Counted from the first letter of the stretch, positions 1-7,566 are shown. The stretch is DNA of 64,000 nucleotides from Bacteroidota bacterium (GCA_018267545.1 JAFDYG010000452.1:47308-111307); one strand, 5' to 3'. A program made the numbers and translations. Notes: generated from the letters alone by a model not told the origin.

Positions 1-1
1 C

Positions 2-994
2 GCCAACTGCGCCTCCTTTGACTTCCCGACGACCGCCGTAGAAGACATCTGGAGGCAGATAGAGAGTTTTGCCGAATACAGCTTCTGCAAGGCCCACTCC
101 GCCAGCTACGCCGTCGAAAGCTATCAAAGCCTCTATCTCAAGACTTATTTCCCTATGGAGTTCGCCGTGGCCGTAATCAATAACTTCGGAGGCTTCTATA
201 GCCGGGAGCTGTATTTCTATGAGCTGATGAAAAGCGGCGCCCGGGTCCACCGCCCCTGTGTCAATAAAAGCGACTACTACACGAATATCCACGGAGAAGA
301 TTCTTATGTCGGGTTCATCCACATAAAGGGGCTCGAACAGGGATTTGCCGAAAGAATCCTCGAAGAACGCAGCCTAGGCGGTCCCTATGTAGGACTCATC
401 GACTTTATCGAACGCACCGCCGCCCCAGCCGAACAGCTGGACATCCTTATCCGGACCTGTGCGCTGCGCTTCACGGGCAAGAGTAAGAAAGAGCTCCTGT
501 GGGAAGGAGACTTTATGCAAAAGAAACACAGGGAGGCCGTTCCATCCACACACGCGCTGTTCAAGGAAGCTCCCCTTTCCTTTACGCTCCGATCCCTATC
601 CGCCTATCCCATGGAAGACTGGTACGACGACATAGAGCTGCTCGGCTTCCCCGTGGGCGACCCTTTCACCCTCGTAGAAGACGACCCGTCTCTCTACCTG
701 CCCGCGTGCGAGCTGCCCCAGCACCTCGGCCAAACCATCACCGTCCTGGGTTATCACGTCACTCACAAACCCGTACGCACCGTAAAAGGTGAAGTCATGA
801 GCTTCGGCACCTTCCTGGACGCCAATAAAGATTGGATCGATACGGTACACTTTCCCCCGATCCACGCCGCGCATCCGCCCCAGGCCGGCTTTCACCGGAT
901 CACAGGAAAGGTCATCGAAGAGTTTGGAGTATATAACATCGAAGTAGAACATATCGAAAAAATCGGCATAAAATCAAGAGCCGCCAGTCTATAA
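2..994 (+). CDS. dnaE: DNA polymerase III alpha subunit family protein (DnaE type), C-terminal part
   Basis: Partial: the reading frame is open from base 2 and gives about 330 C-terminal residues, so the catalytic PHP and palm parts lie outside the window. The first 50 visible residues hold the DnaE signature AEYSFCKAHSASYAVESYQ followed by YLKTYFPMEFAVAVINN, the fingers-to-HhH region of bacterial replicative polymerases. Near residue 105 is the helix-hairpin-helix stretch IHIKGLEQGFAERI, and the last 100 residues resemble the OB fold (ITVLGYHVTHKPVRTVKGE). It is 33 bases upstream of a Y-family polymerase and in line with an SRAP gene, which suggests an error-prone DnaE2/ImuC-type copy used in damage tolerance rather than the main replicase. 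That role is inference because the N-terminus cannot be seen. Confidence 0.85.
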   Translation, partial: ANCASFDFPTTAVEDIWRQIESFAEYSFCKAHSASYAVESYQSLYLKTYFPMEFAVAVINNFGGFYSRELYFYELMKSGARVHRPCVNKSDYYTNIHGEDSYVGFIHIKGLEQGFAERILEERSLGGPYVGLIDFIERTAAPAEQLDILIRTCALRFTGKSKKELLWEGDFMQKKHREAVPSTHALFKEAPLSFTLRSLSAYPMEDWYDDIELLGFPVGDPFTLVEDDPSLYLPACELPQHLGQTITVLGYHVTHKPVRTVKGEVMSFGTFLDANKDWIDTVHFPPIHAAHPPQAGFHRITGKVIEEFGVYNIEVEHIEKIGIKSRAASL

Positions 995-1027
995 ACCCGT
1001 TATCGCAACCGACCAAAATCTTAGCCC

Positions 1028-2185
1028 ATGCTATTCAACGAACAAAGACAAATCGCCCACTTCGACCTCGACGCCTTCTTCGCCTCCGTCGAGTGTTTAA
1101 AAAACTCCCGGCTAAAAGGCAAGCCATTACTAGTCGGCGGCTCCGGCGACCGTAGCGTCGTCGCCGCCTGCAGCTACGAAGCCCGAAAGTTCGGCATCCA
1201 CAGCGCCATGCCCATGAAGCTGGCCCGGCGCCTATGCCCCGAAGCTATCGTCATCCGCGGAGACATGGAGTCCTATTCCAAATATTCGAAGCTCGTCACC
1301 GATATCATCAGGGATAACGTACCCCTCTTCGAAAAATCTTCCATCGACGAATTCTACATCGACCTTACCGGCATGGACAAGTTCTTCGGCTGCAGCCTCT
1401 ATGCGGGCGAACTAAAAAAGAAAGTCCTCCACGACAGCGGCCTTCCCGTTTCCTACGCGCTCGCCAGCAACAAGCTGATCAGCAAGGTCGCCACCAACGA
1501 GGTCAAACCCAATGGACAGCTGGAGATCCCCTTTGGAAAGGAAAAGAGTTTTCTGGCTCCGCTGCCCATCGCCAAGCTCCCCGGCATCGGGAAAGAAACG
1601 GCATACAAGCTGCTCCGCAGAGGCGTGGAAACGATCAGGACCCTCAGCGAAATCCCACTCGAGATGATGGAGACCATGCTGGGCAAGAACGGCGTCGACA
1701 TCTGGCGCAAGGCCAATGGCCTGGACGAATCACCCGTCATTCCCTACCGGGAGCAGAAGTCCATCTCGACCGAACAGACGTTCGAAACCGATACCATCAG
1801 CCTCAGTTTCCTTCACGCCCAGCTGGTCCGAATGACCGAAGCGATCGGCTTCGAGCTGCGCAAGCAGGACCGCCTCACCGGCTGCGTAACGGTCAAGCTA
1901 CGCTATTCGAATTTCGACACGGTCGTCAAACAAAAGACTATCGACTATTCCAATGCCGACCACCTGCTTCTTCAAACCGCCCAGGACATCTTCGACAAGC
2001 TCTACGACCGCAGAATGCTGGTCCGGCTGCTTGGCATCCGTTTCACCCGCCTGATACCCGGCAACTACCAGATCAAGCTCTATGAAGACACCCAGGAAAA
2101 CATCCGTCTCTATCAATCCATCGACTCGATAAAGAAGCGCTTCGGCGAAGGGCTGGTGATGCGCGCAGTGGGGATAAAGCCGTAA
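1028..2185 (+). CDS. dinB: Y-family DNA polymerase (Pol IV/DinB type)
   Basis: A 385-residue translesion polymerase, of normal length for the family. The metal-binding palm residues are visible: Asp13 in HFDLDAFFASVE and Asp107-Glu108 in SSIDEFYIDLTG. The thumb carries the helix-hairpin-helix LPGIGKETAYKLLRRGV near residue 185, and the C-terminal little-finger domain follows (STEQTF near 248, then VTVKLRYSNFDT). There is no recognisable beta-clamp tail beyond the short GIKP end. It probably shares a transcript with the upstream DnaE-type gene (33-base gap) and the following small gene (8-base gap). Bacteroidota often group such polymerases with SOS genes; no LexA box was confirmed here. Confidence 0.93.
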   Translation: MLFNEQRQIAHFDLDAFFASVECLKNSRLKGKPLLVGGSGDRSVVAACSYEARKFGIHSAMPMKLARRLCPEAIVIRGDMESYSKYSKLVTDIIRDNVPLFEKSSIDEFYIDLTGMDKFFGCSLYAGELKKKVLHDSGLPVSYALASNKLISKVATNEVKPNGQLEIPFGKEKSFLAPLPIAKLPGIGKETAYKLLRRGVETIRTLSEIPLEMMETMLGKNGVDIWRKANGLDESPVIPYREQKSISTEQTFETDTISLSFLHAQLVRMTEAIGFELRKQDRLTGCVTVKLRYSNFDTVVKQKTIDYSNADHLLLQTAQDIFDKLYDRRMLVRLLGIRFTRLIPGNYQIKLYEDTQENIRLYQSIDSIKKRFGEGLVMRAVGIKP

Positions 2186-2193
2186 CTTACGGC

Positions 2194-2673
2194 ATGTACA
2201 ACCCATTTCCTTTACTGACAACGGGTCTACTGGAGGACGAGCTAGCCAAGGGTAAACACTATTTTGTCCGACAGACGTTTGTCCGGGGCTGGGACGCTCA
2301 ACACAAGGCGACATTCTTGATACGCGCTTACCCCGCCGAAGAAAAGGAAATGGCTGAACAACATATCCAAACCTTGCAAAACGACGGCAACGCCTTCCTC
2401 TACGACGCCGCGATACCAGACCACAGAGAGAAACTTAAAATCGCAGCCAGCCAACCCATCGGCTACAAGATTTTCTATGCAGCCCGGGTAGGGACCAAAT
2501 GGAAACCGCCTGTCGCATACGAACAAAAGATGCGAAACTACATCGGAAAGCATCACCCCGGCTGGCGCAAGATCGAGATCGGCCTGCACGAGGAATTTGG
2601 AGAGCTTTTTCTTAAATTTAGTCACAAGGACGAAGAGGATACCATCCCCTTCGACAGAATCGAATTATATTAA
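2194..2673 (+). CDS. uncharacterised 159-residue protein in a damage-tolerance operon
   Basis: Not recognised. The gene starts 8 bases after the Y-family polymerase and ends 38 bases before the SRAP gene, so it is almost certainly co-transcribed with them. The protein is soluble, rich in charged and aromatic residues, with no signal peptide and no membrane segment. Notable stretches are KHYFVRQTFVRGWD near residue 20, IGYKIFYAARVGTKWKPP near 95, and an acidic end FSHKDEEDTIPFDRIELY. There is no cysteine cluster and no nuclease motif I can name. By position it may be an accessory factor of the error-prone polymerases, comparable in place, though not in visible sequence, to ImuA-like proteins. 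That is a guess from context only. Confidence 0.75.
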   Translation: MYNPFPLLTTGLLEDELAKGKHYFVRQTFVRGWDAQHKATFLIRAYPAEEKEMAEQHIQTLQNDGNAFLYDAAIPDHREKLKIAASQPIGYKIFYAARVGTKWKPPVAYEQKMRNYIGKHHPGWRKIEIGLHEEFGELFLKFSHKDEEDTIPFDRIELY

Positions 2674-2692
2674 AATTGGGCTCCGCCCAATT
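2674..2692. repeat. perfect short-loop hairpin AATTGGGC-TCC-GCCCAATT
   Basis: An eight-base perfect stem with a three-base TCC loop begins at the stop codon of the unknown gene and lies just before the SRAP start. There is no T-run, so it is not an obvious terminator. It could be a REP-like intergenic palindrome or a processing site in the operon. Another perfect hairpin with the same TCC loop is at 62342-62364. Confidence 0.6.
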
Positions 2693-2711
2693 ACCGAAAA
2701 ATATTAACCTT

Positions 2712-3482
2712 ATGTGCCTGGACATATCCTTCTACTCAGCCCTTCAGCTCATCGACAACTATTTCCCCAACCTCATCCACGACGGCGAAATCAATTTCGA
2801 CATCGACCTTGGCGTTCACTTCATGGCGCTGGGGCATAGCCGCTATCCCGTCATCCTCTTCGAAGACGGTCACTATCATCGTAAACATTTCGAATGGGGC
2901 ATCATCGCCGAATACATGGATACCCCGGAAAAAATCAAGGCCATGCGCAAATCCATGGTCAATGCGCGCAGCGAAAAGATCATCGATGACAAACGTTCGT
3001 TCTGGCACCGCATCCGCCGGACCCGCTGCCTCATACCGGTAACCGGCATCTACGAGCATCGCGAGATCAAAGGCTGGAAGAATAAGGTCCCCTATCACAT
3101 CCGGCTAAAGGACCGCCCCATGTTCTGCCTCCCCGGTCTGTATCACTACAATACAAAAACACCCTCCGACCCCGAGACAGGAGAAATGCGCGGCATGTTC
3201 ACCCTGATCACCCGCGCAGCCAATCCCCTCATGCGTCAGATCCACAACAGCGGCGACAACGCCTTCCGCATGCCCCTGTTCCTGCCGAAGGAAATGGAGC
3301 TCGAATGGCTAAAGCCCAATCTAAGCGATGAAGAAATAGGGAAACTGTTGTCTTATGAGATGCCTTCCGATCAGCTGGAAACCAACCCGGTCTTTAGCAT
3401 ACGCGGTCGCTCGCCCCGCCCCGATGGTCAGCCCAAAAACGCGCCCTTTGCTTATGCGGAGCTCCCAACCATCGATATTTAA
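2712..3482 (+). CDS. SOS response-associated peptidase-fold protein (SRAP, HMCES/YedK family)
   Basis: Members shield abasic sites in single-stranded DNA by forming a covalent thiazolidine link through Cys2. The start was chosen at the ATG at 2712 because it gives Met-Cys, the conserved N-terminus that becomes the reactive Cys after Met removal; an in-frame TTG at 2676 would bury this cysteine. The 256-residue protein has the other family hallmarks: the Asn-containing helix MVNARSEKI, the Glu in TRCLIPVTGIYEHR, and the His-containing stretch QIHNSGDNAFRMPLFL. It closes the polymerase operon, and its stop overlaps the convergent AlkD-like gene by four bases. Role with the two polymerases: protecting lesions met during damage-tolerant synthesis (inference). 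Confidence 0.92.
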   Translation: MCLDISFYSALQLIDNYFPNLIHDGEINFDIDLGVHFMALGHSRYPVILFEDGHYHRKHFEWGIIAEYMDTPEKIKAMRKSMVNARSEKIIDDKRSFWHRIRRTRCLIPVTGIYEHREIKGWKNKVPYHIRLKDRPMFCLPGLYHYNTKTPSDPETGEMRGMFTLITRAANPLMRQIHNSGDNAFRMPLFLPKEMELEWLKPNLSDEEIGKLLSYEMPSDQLETNPVFSIRGRSPRPDGQPKNAPFAYAELPTIDI

Positions 3483-4186
3483 CACTTGACCGTCTTCTTC
3501 TTTTTACCCAGCGAGCCACGAGCCTTTGTCTTCTCGATATAGGTAATGGCGTCCGGCACCTTACACTCCGTCCCATTCATATCGACCATGACGACGCCGA
3601 TCTTTTTCGCCGCCGCAATCGCATCTGCGCTCAGCGTCGCCACATAGCTGCCGAGCGCAATGACAAAGGCATTCATCTGGTACCGGACACGATTGTCCGC
3701 CGTATGAATCGTCTTTATAACCCGGGACAGCAAAGTCTTGAACCCCGCCAGGTCCAGCTCGCTATCCGGCTTGAGAGCCGCGAGATTACCCAGGGTCGCC
3801 CAACCCGCCGCTTGTATATGCTCCTCCTTCGCCTCAATCCATTCAAGCGCCATCTCATAGCCATAATGGCCGCCCGCCGTCACCCAGGGAACCGTGTATT
3901 CGTTGATATTATTGGAAAAAGCCTGCTTAGCCCAGGACCGCAGGTCGGTCTTCGTCATCTTCTCGTCGTCGGCAATCAATCCGGCCAGATACATAGCGTC
4001 GGCATTGCCGGTGGCATACAAATCCTTCGCCAGCTGGTAGTCCTTCTTGATTTTCTTCTGGATGGTCTTCAGGTGCTCGACCTTGACCCCGAAAAAGGGC
4101 TCTTTTATACCGTGCTTCACCAATAGCTTCTTGAGGCTTTCACTACCATGCGCCTGCAGGTCGGTCATGATTTCCTTGACTGTCAT
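3479..4186 (-). CDS. DNA alkylation repair protein, AlkD-like HEAT-repeat family
   Basis: A 235-residue all-helical protein of the family that includes the AlkC/AlkD DNA glycosylases, which remove N3- and N7-alkylpurines. The opening (ESLKKLLVKHGIKEPFFGVK) and the segment YLAGLIADDEKMTKTDLRSW match the family pattern, and the helices VPWVTAGGHYGYEMALEWI and IQAAGWATLGNLAA follow as HEAT-like repeats. The usual catalytic Trp/Asp arrangement of AlkD was not confirmed, so a non-catalytic DNA-binding relative is possible. The tail is lysine-rich (GKKKKTVKC). It converges on the SRAP gene, with the two stop codons overlapping. It has the same theme as that operon but its own direction of transcription. 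Confidence 0.8.
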   Translation of the reverse strand: MTVKEIMTDLQAHGSESLKKLLVKHGIKEPFFGVKVEHLKTIQKKIKKDYQLAKDLYATGNADAMYLAGLIADDEKMTKTDLRSWAKQAFSNNINEYTVPWVTAGGHYGYEMALEWIEAKEEHIQAAGWATLGNLAALKPDSELDLAGFKTLLSRVIKTIHTADNRVRYQMNAFVIALGSYVATLSADAIAAAKKIGVVMVDMNGTECKVPDAITYIEKTKARGSLGKKKKTVKC

Positions 4187-4212
4187 ACTTACAAAATAGT
4201 AATTTTACCGCA

Positions 4213-4893
4213 ATGTATGTAGCCCTAGCGCTCCTGATCGCCGGAGCCGCCGCCAGCGTCCTCCTGAAAAAGCTCACCCTGCCGGCCGCCATTACCGGCG
4301 TCCTCACCGGCTGGGCCGTCTACGCCGCCGACGGCTATACTGGCCTGCTCCTCCTCGCCACCTTCTTCATCCTGGGAACCGCCGCCACCTCCTGGAAGAA
4401 AAGCAAAAAACGCTCCGTCCAAGCCGCCGCCGCCCACCAATCCACCAGGAAGGCCGGCCAGGTCATCGCCAATGCAGGCGTCGCCGCCATCTGCGGCGTA
4501 CTGACCCTCCTGCTGCCGGAAAAGAAAGAGCTGTTCCAATTAATGATCGCCGGCAGCCTATCCGCCGCAACGGCAGACACCCTCTCGTCCGAGCTGGGCA
4601 TGGCTTATGGCCGCCGCTTCGTCAATATCCTCACCTGGAAACCCGACGAAAAAGGCCAGGATGGCGTCATCAGCATCGAAGGCCTCTTATTCGGCATCGC
4701 CGGCTCGGCCATCATAGCCCTTATCGCCAATAACCACTTTATTGCCATTATCATCGCCGGCACCATCGGCAACCTCGTCGACTCCCTCCTGGGCGCCCTC
4801 TTCGAACGCCGCGGTTATATTTCCAACGACGCCGTTAATTTTCTCAACACCCTGACCGGCGCCCTCACCGCCGCCATTTTCTTCATGGCGTAG
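4213..4893 (+). CDS. DUF92 family integral membrane protein
   Basis: A 226-residue polytopic membrane protein with about six hydrophobic segments. The pattern LTLPAAITGVLTGWAVYAADGYTG near residue 20, the cytoplasmic stretch SWKKSKKRSVQAAAAHQSTRKAGQVIANAG, the motif ATADTLSSELGMAYG near residue 115 and GTIGNLVDSLLGALFERRGY near 185 are typical of DUF92/TIGR00297. Plant and cyanobacterial members (VTE6) are phytyl-phosphate kinases, but the function in Bacteroidota is not established. It starts 26 bases from the divergent AlkD-like gene. Confidence 0.85.
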   Translation: MYVALALLIAGAAASVLLKKLTLPAAITGVLTGWAVYAADGYTGLLLLATFFILGTAATSWKKSKKRSVQAAAAHQSTRKAGQVIANAGVAAICGVLTLLLPEKKELFQLMIAGSLSAATADTLSSELGMAYGRRFVNILTWKPDEKGQDGVISIEGLLFGIAGSAIIALIANNHFIAIIIAGTIGNLVDSLLGALFERRGYISNDAVNFLNTLTGALTAAIFFMA

Positions 4894-4958
4894 ACAAGGC
4901 CGCATAACACCCGCCCCAAAAGGACAAGTCCTCTACAGCCACAAAAAAAGACATTCCG

Positions 4959-4993
4959 TTTTGCTAATTTTCTTAGCAAAACACCTACCTTTG
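4959..4993 (+). promoter_or_regulatory. candidate promoter overlapped by a 9-bp inverted repeat
   Basis: A perfect -7 box TACCTTTG lies at 4986-4993. Upstream, TTTTGCTAA (4959-4967) and TTAGCAAAA (4973-4981) form a perfect inverted repeat around five bases; its left arm contains a TTG that could serve as the -33 element (22-base spacing, slightly long). The position over the promoter suggests an operator, though as RNA it would also fold as a hairpin. Confidence 0.45.
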
Positions 4994-4999
4994 ACCTCA

Positions 5000-5095
5000 C
5001 CTGCCGCAGAGGGCTGCACAAATCAGGGACCATTTCCATTTGGCCCTATCCTATCCAAAATGACCGGTTGCGAAACCCGCAATTGGTCTTTTTTT
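5000..5095 (+). ncRNA. candidate small RNA 1 (about 95 nt)
   Basis: Predicted from signals only: a TACCTTTG promoter box ending at 4993 and a factor-independent terminator at 5062-5095. The stretch between them encodes no plausible peptide. I see no signature of SRP RNA, 6S RNA, tmRNA or RNase P. The alternative is that the hairpin simply ends transcripts from the DUF92 gene 170 bases upstream. Confidence 0.35.
5062..5095 (+). terminator. factor-independent terminator
   Basis: GACCGGTTGCG (5062-5072) pairs with CGCAATTGGTC (5078-5088) as an 11-bp stem with two G-T pairs and a five-base loop, followed directly by a run of seven T. Confidence 0.65.
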
Positions 5096-5306
5096 GTTAA
5101 AAACAGGCAGGATGGTACAGGACAGCAAGAGAAATCTCTTGTATTTTTCACCGGTTTTTGGGTAGAAAATCAGGCGAAATTAAGCTTGGGCTTCATGAAA
5201 AAAAACCGTCACAACCCGCCACCAGCAAGCATTTTGCATTTCAATTCGCAGCTTTGAGATAATAGAATTAACGTTAAGTTGTCTAGTACGCGCTTAAAAA
5301 GCATAG

Positions 5307-5314
5307 TATATTTG
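5307..5314 (+). promoter_or_regulatory. candidate promoter -7 box TATATTTG
   Basis: Perfect match to TAnnTTTG. A TTG at 5279-5281 is the nearest -33 candidate but stands 25 bases away, which is long, so the promoter is only moderately convincing. It would start a transcript near 5320. Confidence 0.4.
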
Positions 5315-5319
5315 TATCA

Positions 5320-5431
5320 TCAAAGCGAGCAAATATCGAAGCTCCCTAAAAAGAGCAATCTAGATAAAGATTTTTCATATGGCAAGCAATCGTTAGAGGT
5401 CGACTGTTTCTACAGTGGACCTTTCTTTTTT
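5320..5431 (+). ncRNA. candidate small RNA 2 (about 110 nt)
   Basis: Bounded by the TATATTTG box at 5307 and a strong terminator at 5397-5431, with no protein-like frame inside. It lies about 220 bases after small RNA candidate 1 and has the same arrangement. No known RNA family was recognised by eye. Confidence 0.35.
5397..5431 (+). terminator. factor-independent terminator
   Basis: AGGTC (5397-5401) and ACTGT (5403-5407) pair with ACAGT (5412-5416) and GACCT (5418-5422), with one G-G mismatch and a TTCT loop. The T-rich run TTCTTTTTT follows at once. Confidence 0.65.
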
Positions 5432-5510
5432 CCCTCACTTTTCCCTCCCGCCAGAACCTGCCGGAAACCCACCAGAAGCCCGCCAGGATCCTTCCAAAAG
5501 ACCTCACACA

Positions 5511-5542
5511 TAAAATAAAAAAAGTCCCAAAGACTTGGGACT
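5511..5542 (-). terminator. terminator of the PNPOx-family gene
   Basis: AGTCCCAA (5523-5530) and TTGGGACT (5535-5542) form an eight-base perfect stem with an AGAC loop. Read on the minus strand it is followed by a run of T (the A-rich bases 5511-5523), so it ends the transcript of the gene beginning at 6073. Confidence 0.75.
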
Positions 5543-5614
5543 ACCTAAAACTGAAATCCGCGAACAAGTCGCGGACTCAGCTTCCTATATGTAACACGCG
5601 CAGTATGCTCTCTC

Positions 5615-6073
5615 TTAGAAAAACCAGCTTGACAGCTGTGACCTGCTGGCTTGCAGCCAATTCTGAGCAGGCTTCGGGGCATTATCCACCATATCCGTCT
5701 GCTGTACCTTTACCTTCACACCGATTACCGTTCCATCCACCATCTTCCCCTGCAGCTCGGCAGACAGACCCGCCATCTCGCTGGCATCAGTGATCAAATA
5801 GGCCGTACCACGCACCTTCACAAAGAAGTCCATCCCTTTCTTGAAGAAATCCAGCTTTGCAGGGATTTCTTTCTCAAACGCTTCTATATGCTGTACCGGC
5901 TTGGGAATCACAAACCAGATATCACCTTCATTATCGATCTCGACATCAGAAATTACGTGCGTCGGCAACTTAATTAACGATACGCTTTCAGTAAAAAACA
6001 GAGCGCTCTGCAATTCTTCAATCTTACTCTTCAACATTACTTGCTCTTGTTCGCGGGTGTTAGTCGTTGTCAT
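5615..6073 (-). CDS. pyridoxamine 5'-phosphate oxidase-family protein (general stress protein 26-like)
   Basis: A 152-residue protein from the ATG at 6073; a TTG three codons earlier is less likely. The split-barrel FMN-binding fold of this family is suggested by LKSKIEELQSALFFTE, then EGDIWFVIPKP near residue 55, a central helix with DFFKKGMDFFVKVRGTAYLI and a strand VIGVKVKVQQTDM. Some relatives bind FMN or other flavins and some are non-catalytic stress proteins, so no reaction is assigned. It is monocistronic with its own terminator. The 5' region (6083-6289) contains a GTTGTTGTTGTT microsatellite but no clear promoter. Confidence 0.72.
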   Translation of the reverse strand: MTTTNTREQEQVMLKSKIEELQSALFFTESVSLIKLPTHVISDVEIDNEGDIWFVIPKPVQHIEAFEKEIPAKLDFFKKGMDFFVKVRGTAYLITDASEMAGLSAELQGKMVDGTVIGVKVKVQQTDMVDNAPKPAQNWLQASRSQLSSWFF

Positions 6074-6289
6074 AGTTTTCAAGTTATTAGGGTAATGATT
6101 AGTTGTTGTTTGTCCGTGCGTCGTTGTTGTTGTTGTTTCTTTATCGCTGCGGACGCTAAGAGTAATTCAATTGGCATACCAACTCGCAACTAACTGATAA
6201 TCAACACCACCCAAGACGCTCTGCGTATTCCCACCGTCCCAGATTGGGATTAGTTTTCCAAAAACTGCTTAAAGTCTACCCTTGGGGCC

Positions 6290-6655
6290 TTATTTGACAC
6301 CCTTTAATCCTACCACACCAACCAAAATCAACGCCATATAGAAAACCTGAAGAAAGTCTACGCTACCCTTGAAAAAAAACAACTCCACCAGCTTCACCCC
6401 CACCAAAGCCGTACCCATCCATACCGCAAGCGCCGTCGATGCAGGAATCTCCTTCATCGCCATGGAAAAAAACACCACGTTCCCCACCCCAAATACCACA
6501 TACCCGATAAAAGGAACCAACACAGACCAATTGGACGGCTGCGTAAGGAACCCCTTCAGGGGTATCGCCCTTAGCTTTTTGACGCTCATAAACTTCAAGG
6601 AAAAAGTCCAGGCAATCTCCAATAATGAAGCAAAGAATAGATAGACCCAGGCCAT
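6290..6655 (-). CDS. SMR-family small multidrug/guanidinium-type efflux protein
   Basis: A 121-residue protein with four membrane helices, the size of EmrE/SugE proteins. The essential membrane Glu of helix 1 is present (SLLEIAWTFSLKFM), and helix 3 has the family block IPASTALAVWMGTALVGVKL. Between helices 1 and 2 is an extended loop (SVKKLRAIPLKGFLTQPSNW). It is the last gene of the long minus-strand sugar operon, one base after the hydroxylase gene. It may carry a lipid-linked or hydrophobic product across the inner membrane, as SMR-like proteins in undecaprenyl-sugar systems do. Ordinary drug efflux is equally possible. Confidence 0.82.
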   Translation of the reverse strand: MAWVYLFFASLLEIAWTFSLKFMSVKKLRAIPLKGFLTQPSNWSVLVPFIGYVVFGVGNVVFFSMAMKEIPASTALAVWMGTALVGVKLVELFFFKGSVDFLQVFYMALILVGVVGLKGVK

Positions 6656-6656
6656 A

Positions 6657-7520
6657 CTAATTATTTTTAGACTTTCGCAGCATCCACGTCATAAACCGCT
6701 GTCTCGAAGTATGGTAAGCCCGAAACCAGCCATACTTATCCGACAGCTGCCGCTCATCTACTTTCTTCAACGCAAACAGGTGCTGCAGAAAATAATCTTT
6801 CGGATAGTCATAATACAAACCATACTCTGTAGGCTTCTTCCGCCCCGGCAAATAAGCCGTACCGAATAACCAGTCCCAGATGGCGAACTTAGTCGAATAA
6901 TTGGCATAAAACACCGCCCGGTCATTGGCATGATGCCACTGGTGCATCTCCGGCCCATTGATAAAATACTGTAGCTTCCCCGACTTTACGTCGATATTGG
7001 AATGGATGTACATTCCCCAAACCGCATCGATCAACGCCTTGATCGGAACGACAATCGGATCCGCCCCCAGCAGAATGATCGGGGCGAATTCCACCGTCTG
7101 GTTGATCAGGATCTCCAGCGAATGCGAACGGGTTCCCGCCAGCCAGTCTACTTCTTTGTTGGAGTGGTGCGCCTCATGCGTCTTCCACAACCATTTCGAG
7201 TGATGCTGCGCCCGGTGAAACCAATAGATGTAAAAATCGTGGATCACCAAAAAGAACAATACCTGCAAAGCCACCGGCCAGGAACCTACCAGGTGTAACG
7301 AAGACAAATGATAGGTCCTGTCCAGCGGTGCAATGATATAGTCGAAAATAAAGATTTTGAGAAAATAGCTCTGGATAAAGGTATACCAGATCAGGTCCAC
7401 CCAAAAGCCATCCCGGAAAATCGGCATCCCCTTCGTGTAAGGATATTTCCTTTCCAGCCAGATAAAAACGAATACACTCAGTACCAGGATACCGGTAGTA
7501 TAATAAACGATCGTACCCAT
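6657..7520 (-). CDS. fatty acid hydroxylase / sterol desaturase superfamily membrane protein
   Basis: A 287-residue di-iron membrane hydroxylase. The histidine clusters are intact: HDFYIYWFHRAQHH near residue 94, HEAHHSN near 117 and the late MHQWHHAND near 192. Hydrophobic segments lie at the N-terminus and around residues 75-95. Such enzymes hydroxylate lipid chains; the substrate cannot be told from sequence. It sits between the NeuB-like synthase and the SMR transporter in the same transcript, suggesting hydroxylation of a lipid carrier or membrane glycolipid linked to the sugar made by the operon (inference). Confidence 0.88.
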   Translation of the reverse strand: MGTIVYYTTGILVLSVFVFIWLERKYPYTKGMPIFRDGFWVDLIWYTFIQSYFLKIFIFDYIIAPLDRTYHLSSLHLVGSWPVALQVLFFLVIHDFYIYWFHRAQHHSKWLWKTHEAHHSNKEVDWLAGTRSHSLEILINQTVEFAPIILLGADPIVVPIKALIDAVWGMYIHSNIDVKSGKLQYFINGPEMHQWHHANDRAVFYANYSTKFAIWDWLFGTAYLPGRKKPTEYGLYYDYPKDYFLQHLFALKKVDERQLSDKYGWFRAYHTSRQRFMTWMLRKSKNN

Positions 7521-7566
7521 TTAATAAGATTACAGGTCGCGCCCAGCCCGGCCGGCGCGGTCCCAA

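Larger units (their letters stand above)
4894..5614. other. gene-free interval with several hairpins
   Basis: No convincing protein gene. The open frames here give low-complexity, non-conserved peptides, start on TTG or lack a plausible leader. The interval holds a long inverted repeat with a TACCTTTG box, two candidate promoter-to-terminator units, a further hairpin with T-rich flank at 5126-5147, and near the right end the terminator of the minus-strand gene plus an extra seven-base hairpin at 5557-5575. Confidence 0.6.

Noticed and set aside
2676-2711. TTG start for the SRAP gene
   Set aside because: It would add 12 residues in front of the conserved Met-Cys and block the reactive N-terminal cysteine; it also lies in a hairpin.
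4961-5257. 98-residue frame in the gene-free interval
   Set aside because: Starts at TTG inside an inverted repeat, runs through a terminator hairpin and has a composition unlike a real protein.
6120-6142. GTT trinucleotide run as a regulatory repeat
   Set aside because: A short microsatellite with imperfect edges and no clear relation to a promoter.
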